64,000 bases of DNA from Winogradskyella tangerina (GCF_003260205.1 NZ_QERF01000007.1:186001-250000), one strand, 5' to 3'; counted from the first letter of the stretch, positions 32,620 to 42,545 are shown. Notes: generated from the letters alone by a model not told the origin. Numbers and translations: made by a program.

Positions 32620-32919
32620 CTATTTAAAGTAAAGTTTGATTAAATAACTGAGCACGATCACTGCGATATTCAGTATTGCCAATATACTAATAATTTTATT
32701 TCCGTTTTTAAAACTTTTGAAGGTATTTACTACAATAAATCCAAATAGAGCGATAAGGCTATAAAGTGCAGGGTACATTAAAAAGGATTCTACAAATTCA
32801 CCCTTAATAAGCAACGCCACAGATCGTTGAAAACCACAGCCCAAACATTCAAAACCGAATAGTTTCTTGTTTAAACAAGGTATCATGTAGTCTTCTATTC
32901 CTTTTATTAGGAGCTGCAT
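32620..32919 (-). CDS. Second DUF2752 membrane protein
   Basis: A protein of about 99 aa with the DUF2752 motif FGFECLGCGFQRSVALLIKG followed by two membrane helices. It is shorter than the other DUF2752 protein (31525-31938) and differs in sequence, so the two are distant paralogs. I start it at the ATG at 32917-32919 rather than the TTG at 32949; an ATG at 32884-32886 just before CLNKK is also possible. It ends 5 bases before the CCC-motif gene. Unknown function. Confidence 0.75.
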   Translation of the reverse strand: MQLLIKGIEDYMIPCLNKKLFGFECLGCGFQRSVALLIKGEFVESFLMYPALYSLIALFGFIVVNTFKSFKNGNKIISILAILNIAVIVLSYLIKLYFK

Positions 32920-32999
32920 GATGCTAATGTACGGATTAGTTGAATACAATTACATTCAAAATATTTGTAAATCTTATTTTTGTATAAATATTGTATTCA

Positions 33000-33218
33000 A
33001 TGAACATTTCTAGGGCCATAAATATAGTTTGTATCGCAGTTGGTAGTATTATTGCTTTTTATGCTCAAGCCGGAGCGGAACAAAACACCTTTTTATTAAT
33101 AAGTGGTATCGTATTGCTTATGTTCGGGGTCTACCGTACTTCTAGAAATATCCCTAGCAAGTACGATAGACAAGAGGATGAGACTTTTATTAAAAGCGAA
33201 CCAGAAGATGAAGATTAA
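33000..33218 (+). CDS. Small membrane protein before the Smr gene, unknown
   Basis: A 72-aa protein with two hydrophobic segments (about 8-24 and 31-46) and a charged, acidic tail (YDRQEDETFIKSEPEDED). I start it at the ATG at 33000, not at the TTG 9 bases earlier. The end overlaps the Smr-domain gene by 11 bases, suggesting coupling. No family is recognised. Confidence 0.65.
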   Translation: MNISRAINIVCIAVGSIIAFYAQAGAEQNTFLLISGIVLLMFGVYRTSRNIPSKYDRQEDETFIKSEPEDED

Positions 33219-33765
33219 TATCGGTGATAGCGTTGAAACTATTGATGATGCCATAACAGGTGTCGTGACGCGAATTTCTGGACGTTCGGTAACCATAGAG
33301 GCTGAAGATGGTTTTGAGTTCGAATTTGATGCATCTGAACTAATGCTAAGTTCGAAAAAAAACACCTTAGAAATTGCAGTTTATGATGCAGATATTGAAT
33401 CTGTGAAACAAGAAAAAGAAATCAAAAAGCGAAAGTCTGCACCTGCAGTCAAACCTAAGGAACGTCATACACCTAAGTTTGAAGTTGATCTCCATATTCA
33501 TCATCTTACCGATTCAACAAAAGGGATGACAAATTTTGATATGCTTAATCTACAGCTCGATACTGCAAGACGACAACTTGAATTTGCTATAAAAAAACGG
33601 ATTCCGAAAATGGTATTCATTCACGGTGTTGGAGAAGGTGTTCTTAGACAAGAACTTGAAACCCTTTTAGGCAGGTATAACAATGTTCAATTTTATGATG
33701 CTGATTATAAAACCTACGGTCTTGGCGCTACCGAGGTTAGAATTTTTCAGAATCTACAGCCTTAA
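33208..33765 (+). CDS. Smr-domain protein with N-terminal beta domain
   Basis: A 185-aa protein from the ATG at 33208, which overlaps the previous gene; a longer frame from 33103 would be out of register with normal relatives. The first 60 residues (KINIGDSVETIDDAITGVVTR) form a small SH3-like beta domain. A Lys-rich linker follows, then the Smr domain: EVDLHIHHLTDS, with the DLH motif, and VFIHGVGEGVLRQEL. Smr domains of the MutS2 type cut nucleic acids or act on colliding ribosomes; which holds here is unknown. The end overlaps the convergent lipoprotein gene by 4 bases. Confidence 0.8.
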   Translation: MKINIGDSVETIDDAITGVVTRISGRSVTIEAEDGFEFEFDASELMLSSKKNTLEIAVYDADIESVKQEKEIKKRKSAPAVKPKERHTPKFEVDLHIHHLTDSTKGMTNFDMLNLQLDTARRQLEFAIKKRIPKMVFIHGVGEGVLRQELETLLGRYNNVQFYDADYKTYGLGATEVRIFQNLQP

Positions 33766-34697
33766 TCTTCAATGACCGTTGTGAAAGTTTGATTTGGACT
33801 TGCAAACGAACCAAGTTCAATGACTGTTGCATCGATAATTTCTAATCCAATATTGATCAAAGTGAAGTTGGTTGTAATTGACCTCGTATATTCATTGTCA
33901 TTAAATCCTACATCAGCAAAGGCTTCCATAGCCGTCGGATGGTTGTAAAGATATCTATAGACATCTACACCGTTTTCATCAGGAACTAAATTATTTATAC
34001 CGCGAGGATTTTTTTCTTCATCAATATCTTCTAATCTTGTAAGTATATCGTCACCATCGTCGTCATTGTCTAAATAGTTTGGTGTTCCGTCATTGTCTGT
34101 ATCTAATGGGTTTGTTAAAGGGTCGTCATCCCCATCAGCATTTTCTTCATCCAATTCCTCAATGGTTAAAACATTATCATTATCGTCATCGCGGTCTAAA
34201 TAATTAGCTATTCCATCTAGATCGGTATCGTCATCATCTAAATTGCCATTACCATTAATATCTTCTTCAAAGCTAGGAATCCCATCATTATCGTCATCTA
34301 CAATAATAACGTCTACGATGACCTCACCTGTGTTGGTTTCGTAGTCATTGTCTAAGATAAGATTTGGATCAGATAGCTCATTACACAAAGCACCTTCTGT
34401 TATTACACTATTATAGGTTCTGTAGTTAAAACGAATTCCAGTGGCCGAACTAATAGAAAGTGTGGTTACAGCGTCCTCTGCCAACTCGTCGAATAAATAA
34501 TCGTACTCTGGTTTTGGTAAAGTCAGAATCAAAGCCTCGTTAGGATCTTCTCGGGTGTCGTAAATCAGGTAGAAGTTTTCAAAATTGTCGCAACGTTGCA
34601 ACTCCTGATCAAATTCTAAAGTAATATTAATGATATCACCATCATCACAAGTTGTTAATAACACCAGTAAGAATAAAGCGCAAAATCGTTGAAGCAT
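33762..34697 (-). CDS. Lipoprotein with thrombospondin type 3-like calcium-binding repeats
   Basis: A 311-aa surface lipoprotein. The signal ends in a lipobox-like LLTTCDDGD (Cys17). The middle third is a run of Asp-rich repeats of the TSP3 type: DDDNDGIPSFEEDINGNGN, DTDLDGIANYLDRDDDND, NPLDTDNDGTPNYLDNDDDG. Such repeats bind calcium and often form a rigid stalk. The C-terminal domain (about 250-311) is beta-rich and may be FKBP-related, but I cannot confirm this. The gene is convergent with the Smr gene and divergent from the cysteine desulfurase gene. Confidence 0.8.
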   Translation of the reverse strand: MLQRFCALFLLVLLTTCDDGDIINITLEFDQELQRCDNFENFYLIYDTREDPNEALILTLPKPEYDYLFDELAEDAVTTLSISSATGIRFNYRTYNSVITEGALCNELSDPNLILDNDYETNTGEVIVDVIIVDDDNDGIPSFEEDINGNGNLDDDDTDLDGIANYLDRDDDNDNVLTIEELDEENADGDDDPLTNPLDTDNDGTPNYLDNDDDGDDILTRLEDIDEEKNPRGINNLVPDENGVDVYRYLYNHPTAMEAFADVGFNDNEYTRSITTNFTLINIGLEIIDATVIELGSFASPNQTFTTVIED

Positions 34698-34772
34698 GGA
34701 CTTTCTTTTTCAGCAAAAATAAATGATTTGTAAAATTATAACGCTGCATTATCCAAATAATTTTATTTACAA

Positions 34773-34780
34773 TATTTTTG
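34773..34780 (+). promoter_or_regulatory. -7 promoter element 4 bases before the cysteine desulfurase ATG
   Basis: TATTTTTG matches TAnnTTTG fully and ends 4 bases before the ATG at 34785, which would place the transcript start at or beside the start codon. Confidence 0.4.
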
Positions 34781-34784
34781 CAGC

Positions 34785-35930
34785 ATGAAGCAAGTATATT
34801 TAGATAATGCGGCAACAACGGCTCTGCGACCAGAGGTCATTCAACGTATGACTGAAATCTTGGCCAATAATTTTGGCAATGCCTCTTCGACCCACAGTTT
34901 TGGTCGTGCATCTAAGGCCTTGCTCGAACAATGTAGAAAGAATATTGCTGGATATTTTAATGTTTCTGCTTCCGAAATTGTATTTACTTCAGGTGGCACT
35001 GAGGCCGATAATTTAGCATTAAGAAGTGCCGTTAGAGATTTGGGATGTACAGAGATCATTACCTCTCAAATTGAGCATCATGCTGTTTTACATACAGCTG
35101 AGCAATTACAGACCGAATATAACATTAAGTTGAGTTTTGTAAATCTCGACGGATGTGGTATGATCGATTACGACCATTTGGAAGTCTTATTAAATGCATC
35201 GGAAAAGCCGATCGTTAGTTTAATGCATATCAATAATGAGATAGGGAATATTCTAGATATCAAAAGAGTGGCAACACTTTGTCAAAATTATAACGCTTTA
35301 TTTCATTCAGATTGCGTACAATCTGTTGGGCATTTCGAAATTGATCTTCAGGAAACACCTATTGACTTTTTAGCAGCAAGTGCGCATAAATTTCATGGTC
35401 CAAAGGGTGTTGGTTTTTGTTATGTTCGGAAGGAATCAGGACTTAAACCTTTAATTTTTGGAGGAGAGCAGGAGCGTGGCTTCAGAGCCGGTACGGAAGC
35501 TATTCACAATATCGTTGGAATGGATGAAGCTCTAAAAATGGCTTATGATAATTTAGATGAAGAGCGTCAACATGTTTCTGAAATCAAAAGCTATTTCATA
35601 GAAAAGTTAAAAGAGAATATCTCTGATGTATGCTTCAATGGTGGTTGTGAAGACACTGTAAATAGTACGTATACACTAGTAAATGTTGGTTTGCCTATCG
35701 CTCCTGAGAAAGCACCACTATTGCAATTTCAACTCGACCTTAAAGGTATAGCTTGTTCTAAAGGTAGTGCTTGTCAGAGTGGAAGTTCACAACAATCACA
35801 CGTCTTATCTGCTATTTTAGACTACGAAAGATTAAAACAACCGTCCGTGCGCTTTTCATTCAGTATTTTTAATACTACAGAAGATATCGATTATGTGGTT
35901 GAAGTATTAAAAGATTTCGTTAGTGTTTAA
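34785..35930 (+). CDS. Cysteine desulfurase (NifS/IscS family)
   Basis: A 381-aa PLP enzyme that takes sulfur from cysteine as a persulfide, for Fe-S clusters or thio-modification. Motifs: YLDNAATTALRPEV, FGNASSTHSFGR, FTSGGTEADNLAL, Lys202 in SAHKFHGPKGVGF as the PLP lysine, FGGEQERGFRAGTE, and a catalytic Cys in ACSKGSACQSGSS, probably Cys330. It is shorter than IscS of E. coli (404 aa). No isc or suf partners stand beside it. The 3' end overlaps the convergent T9SS-cargo gene by 11 bases. Confidence 0.93.
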   Translation: MKQVYLDNAATTALRPEVIQRMTEILANNFGNASSTHSFGRASKALLEQCRKNIAGYFNVSASEIVFTSGGTEADNLALRSAVRDLGCTEIITSQIEHHAVLHTAEQLQTEYNIKLSFVNLDGCGMIDYDHLEVLLNASEKPIVSLMHINNEIGNILDIKRVATLCQNYNALFHSDCVQSVGHFEIDLQETPIDFLAASAHKFHGPKGVGFCYVRKESGLKPLIFGGEQERGFRAGTEAIHNIVGMDEALKMAYDNLDEERQHVSEIKSYFIEKLKENISDVCFNGGCEDTVNSTYTLVNVGLPIAPEKAPLLQFQLDLKGIACSKGSACQSGSSQQSHVLSAILDYERLKQPSVRFSFSIFNTTEDIDYVVEVLKDFVSV

Positions 35931-37725
35931 CGATGATCTTTTCAGAAGTAACAGCGTTAGAGTTTGATTTCACGTTTACAATGTAAACCCCTTCACTTAA
36001 ATTCGAAGTTGACAATTCGTAACGATTTTGCACTGTATCATAAAGACCGTTCAGCATTCTTTTACCAGCAACGTCATATACCTCAATAGATTTAATATCA
36101 AGACCATTAGGATTAATGACATTCAATTGTTGATCATTGTTGTTCTGACGAATGGTGAGGTCACTAAACTCAATATCCTCAATATCTAAAACATTATCAG
36201 CGGTAAATACAATTTCGAATCGATCTGGGTAATGACCAGCATCAATATTCAATTCGTAGTCCTGATCTCGCAAATTCACATAGATATTGTCTTGAATATC
36301 ATGTATGTATATATTCTGACTGTCTTCAAAATTTTGAATATCGAAAATTCTGAAACGTAATGGCTGCTGCTCTTCAATATCTAAAACCAAAGGAATAATT
36401 AATGTGTCACTAAATGGATAAGCTTGCGCTGAATAAGCTTTGTCATCAATGGTAAAATAGGCGTCAGATTCGTAATTACTAGAGCGCGATAATTCAAGAC
36501 CATAATCAAAGCCCATGGTTGCTGTATCATGAAAATTAAGTATCATTTGTCGTGTATACTGATTTTCAGAAACGGTAAAGTCTACATTTATTCTGAAACG
36601 CTTATAGTCTGAAGGAACAACAACTAAACCGTTATCCTGATATACAAATCCATCATAATTATCATTCTGACCTTCACTATTTCTGAAAAACGAACTACTC
36701 GCTCCAAGTTTTACATAATCGCGATGCGAATTCTTAGCAGTAACAGTTCCTGTGGTACCAACTCTACCTTCAACCATAAATCCTTGACCGATTGGAATAT
36801 AACGTCTAGCAGTTCTTGTACCACTTTCTCCTGGGCCAGGCAGTGGAAACTCCTGATCGTCTTCAGTGTAGGTCATAAACACAGCAGGAGCCAGAGTAGG
36901 CAAAGAGCCATCTGAATTTATGGTGAATTCATGATATCCACCTACATACTCTTGTAATACATGTGTTTGTCTTTGTGGTGTACTCGTGTCATGATCCCAA
37001 TAAAATAAAGTACCCGTTATCGCGGCTAAATTATCAGTGTCGTATAAAAAATCGCGTGCATCTAAAGCACTTGGATAAGGATTACCAACAAGTGTGAACT
37101 GACCAGCAGCAACCGGACTAGTAATATTTCCTGAATTTGGCTTACCTCTAAAATCGTAATTGGTATCTCCGAAATTTGCCGTTGTACCAGACCCTTTCAT
37201 TGTGAAACCTAAGCCAGGAGCTATATCGCCAGAATCACCAAGATATAACCATTGGCTATACTGACTTGAGGACACAAATGACCATAACCATCGATCTGAA
37301 ATGGTCAACGGACTGTCATTACCGTTATAATTAGTTGTAAAAAAACTATCGTTACTATCAATTAGATCCGCAGTACCAAGCAAAGGATCATCAAGTTGAT
37401 TGATTCTAAAAGCATTATTGACATTGGTGTCTGAAAGAATACCACCAACCGGAGAACACCAATAATTATATTCCCATTGGTTCGTATTTCCTTGCTGATA
37501 GACGCTTAGTTCACCAATACCAGAATTACCAGTTGTCCCAGTACCTTGTATGAGTTGTGCTTCGCTTCGCAAATAAATTTTTGCAGTAGATTCTTCTAAA
37601 TTAACATCATCTTCAACAAATAAGATCTGATCATTAACGAAGACATAGGCATTGTTTCTTACACTGAGTTGTGCAGAAGCCGAACTAAAACATAGCATTA
37701 GGCATGCGATGAGGGAAATTTTCAT
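35920..37725 (-). CDS. Secreted T9SS cargo with type A sorting domain
   Basis: A 601-aa exported protein. The signal peptide ends at about residue 19 (SSASAQ). The last 80 residues are a type A sorting domain: LTIRQNNNDQQLNVINPNGL, IKSIEVYDVAGKRML, then LSEGVYIVNVKSNSN and a basic end (EKIIVKH), so it should cross the outer membrane by T9SS and be attached at the cell surface. The body is beta-rich with many Gly/Asn turns and sequences such as LVGNPYPSALDARDFL and FTLVGNPYPS, often seen in flavobacterial surface proteins. Ligand and role unknown. Confidence 0.88.
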   Translation of the reverse strand: MKISLIACLMLCFSSASAQLSVRNNAYVFVNDQILFVEDDVNLEESTAKIYLRSEAQLIQGTGTTGNSGIGELSVYQQGNTNQWEYNYWCSPVGGILSDTNVNNAFRINQLDDPLLGTADLIDSNDSFFTTNYNGNDSPLTISDRWLWSFVSSSQYSQWLYLGDSGDIAPGLGFTMKGSGTTANFGDTNYDFRGKPNSGNITSPVAAGQFTLVGNPYPSALDARDFLYDTDNLAAITGTLFYWDHDTSTPQRQTHVLQEYVGGYHEFTINSDGSLPTLAPAVFMTYTEDDQEFPLPGPGESGTRTARRYIPIGQGFMVEGRVGTTGTVTAKNSHRDYVKLGASSSFFRNSEGQNDNYDGFVYQDNGLVVVPSDYKRFRINVDFTVSENQYTRQMILNFHDTATMGFDYGLELSRSSNYESDAYFTIDDKAYSAQAYPFSDTLIIPLVLDIEEQQPLRFRIFDIQNFEDSQNIYIHDIQDNIYVNLRDQDYELNIDAGHYPDRFEIVFTADNVLDIEDIEFSDLTIRQNNNDQQLNVINPNGLDIKSIEVYDVAGKRMLNGLYDTVQNRYELSTSNLSEGVYIVNVKSNSNAVTSEKIIVKH

Positions 37726-37873
37726 GCTTTATAATTTTTAACTATAGCTTAGTAGGGTAACCTAAAGTGAATTAGACAATTACAAATTTATAAATTTTGC
37801 TGAATCCAGAATTGTATTACAACGAGGATTTAGGTCGTTTCGCTAAAAAATAGAAGGTGTTTGCTGAAATCCT

Positions 37874-40363
37874 TTAAAATTTCGCTGATAACCTAAGGTT
37901 AAATACTCTTGGGGTTAAGAAATTAGGAATCGCAAATTGACGTTGTGTGTACACATCTCTAACCCATGTATTAGTTATGGTATTTTGATTGTTGAACATG
38001 TTGTAAATCTCAAATCCAATCGATAGTTCCTTAAAGGCTTTTTTCCACTGAGAGTTGTAGGTTTTATTTGGATTTACAAGTTCTAATGAAATACCAAGAT
38101 CTGCACGTCTGTAATCTCTTAATCTAATTTGAAAATCATACGGATCAGCGTAACTCGGTGAACCTCCCGGAACACCAGTATTATAGACGAGATTTAGATA
38201 CATCTTAAGATCGGGCATATTCGGTACATAATCCTGAAATAAAGCACCAAATTTCAAACGTTGATCCGTTGGTCTCGAAATATAGCCTCGGTTATCGATA
38301 TTTTCTTCTGTTTTGAGATATCCAAAACTAAACCATGATTCAGTTCCTGGGACAAATTCTCCATTAAGGCGCATGTCTAAACCATAGGCATAGGCGTCTG
38401 CATTATTTCGGGCACGATATCGGATCCTAACATTTTCAACCGTATAAGGGTTGACGTCTGAAAGCCCTTTGTAGTAGGCTTCGGTTACAAGTTTGAACGG
38501 TCTATCCCATATTTCAAAACTGTATTCGTTTCCAACGACAATATGAAAAGATTTTTGTGCTTTTACATTAGGCTGAACTACACCTGAAGAATCACGTAAT
38601 TCTCGATAGAAAGGTGGTTGATAATATAATCCACCAGCTACTCTAAATAGCATATCCTTCTCCCAATTAGGCTTTAGGGCAAATTGTGCCCTTGGACTAA
38701 ACACGGTCTGCGTTGATGAGGTTACACCGTCGTCATTTAAGATATCTGTCTCAGAGACATTAACTGTCCAGTTATGAATTCTAATACCGGCATTATAAAA
38801 TACTTCATTTTCACCCCATTCTGTCCGCTTGCTATATTGTGCAAAAGCTTGCAAACGATCTATCTGAATATCGTTGGTGTTTCTAATATTTTCAAAGGCA
38901 GTTAACGGACCAGAAAATGGCTCGTATGGCTGTTCATTAGGTATACTAAAATTTGGAGGTCGAATAGAAAATCCAGCCGAATCAATGATCTCGTATTCTA
39001 CTAAACGGTCTCTAATGTCTTCGTGCGTATATTTTACAGACCACTCAACAGTAGATTCTTCATCAATTTTATAATCACCGCGATGTTCAACATTTACAAT
39101 GAAAGCATCGAGTTTATTACGAGCATGTGTTAACTGTGAACCAATTCCTTCACTAAACTCAACCTCACCCAAATCTTCGTCTCCAATATTGGTATTAACC
39201 TCTCCCAAACGGTATTGAGCAAAGATGTCGAAATACTCTTGCTCTGTGGTATGATAAGCCGAACCAATAAGTTTAAGCGTAAGATCATCATTCACGAAAT
39301 AATTGGCTTTAAATGCACCAAACGAGGTAAAATATTGATCTTCTTCCTGACCTTCATAAAACACCAATAAGGCAACAGGTTCTTGAAGCGTACCAAAGTT
39401 AGTTTGGCGGTTTTCTGGTTGAAATTTATATTGATTGAGTGAAATATTTCCAAGGAAATTCAGGTGAAACTTGTCTGAAAAGCGATACGTTAAATACGTT
39501 TGGGCATCTGCGAAAACGGGCTCTACATTACCTTCAGTCTCGAGATTATTCAGAATTAAACTATTGTCTCGGTAACGCACACCAGCGATACCTGAAAACT
39601 TACCATTTTTTGAAACGGTTTCAGCGGCTAAACTTCCGCCTAAGAGACTAAGGTCTGTTCTTATTCCGAAGTTAACAGGGTTTCTGTAGGTGATATCTAA
39701 TACTGAGGACAGCTTATCGCCGTATTTCGCCTGGAATCCTCCAGCAGAGAAATCAACATTTTGAACCAGGTCTGTGTTTACAAAACTCAAGCCTTCTTGG
39801 TTTCCTGAACGGATTAAAAATGGCCGATAAACTTCTATCTCATTCACATAAACCAGATTTTCATCAAAGTTACCACCACGCACAGAATACTGTGTGGACA
39901 ATTCATTCGAAATGTTGACGCCAGGAAGCGTTTTCAGAATATTTTCAACACCAGGTTGTGCACCTTTGATTGTTCTAATCATTTGTGGCGAAATGGATAC
40001 GACGCCTTCAACCGATTGTTTCGTATTAGAATTGATAACTACCGGTGGAATTTGTTCAACATCAATTTTCATTACAGGGTTGAACTCTAACTCTTGACCA
40101 TTTTTTAAGTTGAATTTCAGCACAACACGCGCATGGCCGATGTGTGTAAATTCAATGGTGACTTCAGTATCTGAAGGAATTCTGATTTCAAAAAAACCGT
40201 TTTCATTACTGGCAGTACCTTCTCCAGTACTGGCTTTAATATTTACATTTTCTATTGGATTGTTGAGTTCGTCTAGAATAACACCCCTAATCTTTGCAGA
40301 TTGTGAGAAGGAGAGCCCGAAAAAAAGCAAGCCGAGTAAAACAACAAAATGTAAGCGTTTCAA
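37874..40363 (-). CDS. TonB-dependent outer-membrane receptor with carboxypeptidase-like N-domain
   Basis: An 829-aa outer-membrane protein. After the signal peptide (ending LSFSQS) comes a CarboxypepD-like regulatory domain (IRGVILDELNNPIENVNIKA, about 23-110), a plug domain (LKTLPGVNISNELSTQYSVRGG, then VYVNEIEVYRPFL) and a 22-strand-type barrel ending in FNLRLSAKF with a terminal Phe. It would import an unknown substrate using energy from TonB. No SusD-like partner is adjacent, so it is not a SusCD system. It lies 11 bases after the M23 peptidase gene and may share its transcript. Confidence 0.92.
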   Translation of the reverse strand: MKRLHFVVLLGLLFFGLSFSQSAKIRGVILDELNNPIENVNIKASTGEGTASNENGFFEIRIPSDTEVTIEFTHIGHARVVLKFNLKNGQELEFNPVMKIDVEQIPPVVINSNTKQSVEGVVSISPQMIRTIKGAQPGVENILKTLPGVNISNELSTQYSVRGGNFDENLVYVNEIEVYRPFLIRSGNQEGLSFVNTDLVQNVDFSAGGFQAKYGDKLSSVLDITYRNPVNFGIRTDLSLLGGSLAAETVSKNGKFSGIAGVRYRDNSLILNNLETEGNVEPVFADAQTYLTYRFSDKFHLNFLGNISLNQYKFQPENRQTNFGTLQEPVALLVFYEGQEEDQYFTSFGAFKANYFVNDDLTLKLIGSAYHTTEQEYFDIFAQYRLGEVNTNIGDEDLGEVEFSEGIGSQLTHARNKLDAFIVNVEHRGDYKIDEESTVEWSVKYTHEDIRDRLVEYEIIDSAGFSIRPPNFSIPNEQPYEPFSGPLTAFENIRNTNDIQIDRLQAFAQYSKRTEWGENEVFYNAGIRIHNWTVNVSETDILNDDGVTSSTQTVFSPRAQFALKPNWEKDMLFRVAGGLYYQPPFYRELRDSSGVVQPNVKAQKSFHIVVGNEYSFEIWDRPFKLVTEAYYKGLSDVNPYTVENVRIRYRARNNADAYAYGLDMRLNGEFVPGTESWFSFGYLKTEENIDNRGYISRPTDQRLKFGALFQDYVPNMPDLKMYLNLVYNTGVPGGSPSYADPYDFQIRLRDYRRADLGISLELVNPNKTYNSQWKKAFKELSIGFEIYNMFNNQNTITNTWVRDVYTQRQFAIPNFLTPRVFNLRLSAKF

Positions 40364-40374
40364 AAAGTCTAGTT

Positions 40375-42060
40375 TTATTTTCTAAAGAATGTTGCTTCAA
40401 ATGTAGAATTATTTCCAACATTATCGGTAACAATTATCTTTAAATCGTTCTTTGTGTCATTAACGACGTTATCGTTAAAATCGTGTACTAGCATTTTTGT
40501 TTTATAATCGTACTCCATTAAAATCCACTTTCCATTTACAGTTGCTCGGTATTTACTAATACCTGAAAGGTCATCGTCGATTTTTACTTTCAAATAACGA
40601 TACTTACTTAACCACTTCTTATCCTGAAAGTTAGTAGGTTTAATAGTAGGGGCAATAGTATCTATGGCAAGAGCATAAGTACCAAAGGTTTTACTTCCAG
40701 CACTTAAAACATTGCCTTTTCGTCTGGTAGTCACATAACTAGGTTTTTTGTAGTAACCATATAAGCGTGCAATAAAGATTTTATCGAGGTGCTCTGATTT
40801 GTAATTACTTAGATCGTAGTTTATATAGAAATTCTTCTGAAGAGGAATATTATCTGTATGTAGTTGAATAGTATCGCTCTTAACATTAAAGTCGATATAT
40901 ACGTCATCGTAAACCGTGTTTTCACTGAAATTCGCACTGATATGACCAGATTTGAGTTCTGTGTATTGATTGCTGTTGATAAGTGTTTTGTTAGACTTGT
41001 CCTCTAAATCGGCATCGATTTTTTTATATCGGCCTGTAATAGGGATATTTACCCAAGTTTCGTTGTTTTTATAATCTCGTATTCTGACCTTATAGACTGA
41101 CGAGGTACTATCTTCGATGCTAACATATCCGTTGTCGTAGGCATCTTTGTATAAGCTTAGCGGATTGTTCTTTTCAATGAACAATTTCTGAATTCTCGAC
41201 TTCTTTTCCTTGAAGTAACCATAATCGATAAGGCGTTTTATATGCTTCGATTCGTCGAAACTAAAGCGTTTAAAATCTATTTCGAGACTTTTATTACCGT
41301 TAAAAAATGTTTGAATATTACTTACGCCATTATTATTAGGTGCAAGATCTTGTTTATCGTAAGAAGTAATTCCGAAGCCAATATTACCATATGCCGTAAT
41401 TTCTTCAGCTTCATAGCTACCATTTTTCTGGGGAATTAATCGAAGAGGTACGCGTTGATTTTTACCGTTGATAACCGCATTTTCATCTTTCGGATAGGCA
41501 TAAGCGGCAGATACAAAAGGCTGCTTTGTGTCCTTCACGTCTATTCCGAATAACATAGGATTTATTGGGCGCTCTTGATTGTCGCGTATTTCAAAATGTA
41601 GGTGCGGACCTCCTGAGCCACCAGTATTACCAGAATAGGCAACGACTTCTTGAGCAGTTACCAGGAGTTCTTTGGTACTAGGGAAAACTTCAACTTCAAA
41701 GCTCTCTTTTTCGTATTGACATTCCTTGATAAACTTTTCGATTTTATCTGAAAATTTTTGTAGATGCCCATAAACGGTGGTGTAACCATTAGGATGAGTA
41801 ATATATAATGCCTTTCCGTAGCCGTAATGAGAAACTTTAATTCTACTCACGTAGCCTTCAGCAGAAGCATAAACTTTTAAACCTTGTCTTTGTTGTGTTT
41901 TAATATCTAATCCCGCATGAAAATGAGAACTCCGTAATTCGCCAAAAGTTCCAGAAAGCACAAGAGTAATATCCAGCGGATTTTGGAAATAGTCTTGCGG
42001 ATATTCATTCTGAGAATAAATAGAACATGTGAATAATAAGAGAATTAGGGTCTTTTTCAT
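40375..42060 (-). CDS. M23-family metallopeptidase
   Basis: A 561-aa exported protein. The signal peptide covers about residues 1-16. The M23 (LytM) domain spans about 43-170, with the zinc ligands in HFHAGLDIKT and HLHFEIRDN and the strand YGHLQKFSDKI between them. About 30 extra residues (CQYEKESFEVEVFPSTKELL) are inserted before the last motif. A long C-terminal beta region follows. M23 enzymes cut peptide cross-links of peptidoglycan. Both zinc motifs are intact, so it is probably active. The gene is upstream of the TonB receptor gene. Confidence 0.92.
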   Translation of the reverse strand: MKKTLILLLFTCSIYSQNEYPQDYFQNPLDITLVLSGTFGELRSSHFHAGLDIKTQQRQGLKVYASAEGYVSRIKVSHYGYGKALYITHPNGYTTVYGHLQKFSDKIEKFIKECQYEKESFEVEVFPSTKELLVTAQEVVAYSGNTGGSGGPHLHFEIRDNQERPINPMLFGIDVKDTKQPFVSAAYAYPKDENAVINGKNQRVPLRLIPQKNGSYEAEEITAYGNIGFGITSYDKQDLAPNNNGVSNIQTFFNGNKSLEIDFKRFSFDESKHIKRLIDYGYFKEKKSRIQKLFIEKNNPLSLYKDAYDNGYVSIEDSTSSVYKVRIRDYKNNETWVNIPITGRYKKIDADLEDKSNKTLINSNQYTELKSGHISANFSENTVYDDVYIDFNVKSDTIQLHTDNIPLQKNFYINYDLSNYKSEHLDKIFIARLYGYYKKPSYVTTRRKGNVLSAGSKTFGTYALAIDTIAPTIKPTNFQDKKWLSKYRYLKVKIDDDLSGISKYRATVNGKWILMEYDYKTKMLVHDFNDNVVNDTKNDLKIIVTDNVGNNSTFEATFFRK

Positions 42061-42181
42061 CAGTATTGATATTTAGCTAAAATATTAATTTGATTAAAAT
42101 TATCAAATCTAAATTTGTAATATTTTTCTGAACGTTTTATTTCTTGAAATGTTTTATGGAGTAAAAATAATTGTAAAAGAA

Positions 42182-42212
42182 TTGTATTTTTTCGAATGGT
42201 ATGTTAACTTTG
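42182..42212 (+). promoter_or_regulatory. Promoter of the coiled-coil/zapA operon
   Basis: TTG (42182-42184), 20 bases, then TAACTTTG (42205-42212), a full match to TAnnTTTG. The spacing is close to the Bacteroidota norm. The first ATG follows 24 bases later. Confidence 0.65.
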
Positions 42213-42236
42213 TTTCATTAGTATTGAATTACTTTA

Positions 42237-42527
42237 ATGAGTAAAATTGAAGATATTGTTGATGCTCTTGAAAATAAGATCAGTAAGGTTTTACATAAGC
42301 AGGAGGTCTTAAAGCAAACTAACGCTAAGCTCTCTGAACAATTGGAGCAACAACAACAAAAAATTTTAGAGCAGCAAGAAGAGATTGCTTCTTGGGCTGA
42401 CAAATACCAAACGCTCAAAATTGCGAATTCAATGCTTGGTAGTGACGAAAATAAACGAGAAACGAAGCTCAAAATAAATGCACTTATTAGAGAAATAGAC
42501 CATTGTATTGGTCAACTCTCAGAATAA
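42237..42527 (+). CDS. Small coiled-coil protein upstream of zapA
   Basis: A 96-aa protein that is almost all coiled coil, with a Gln-rich heptad stretch (LSEQLEQQQQKILEQQEEIA) and a short C-terminal helix (LKINALIREIDHCIGQLSE). There is no signal peptide. It lies 18 bases before zapA on the same strand. Its position and coiled-coil build recall ZapB, a partner of ZapA at the division septum in gamma-proteobacteria, but sequence similarity cannot be claimed. A shadow ORF on the minus strand covers the same DNA. Confidence 0.75.
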   Translation: MSKIEDIVDALENKISKVLHKQEVLKQTNAKLSEQLEQQQQKILEQQEEIASWADKYQTLKIANSMLGSDENKRETKLKINALIREIDHCIGQLSE

Positions 42528-42545
42528 AGTTGTAAATTAGACTAA

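Noticed and set aside
33103-33207. Longer N-terminus of the Smr-domain protein
   Set aside because: The extra 35 residues overlap the preceding gene in another frame and have no domain character; the ATG at 33208 fits relatives.
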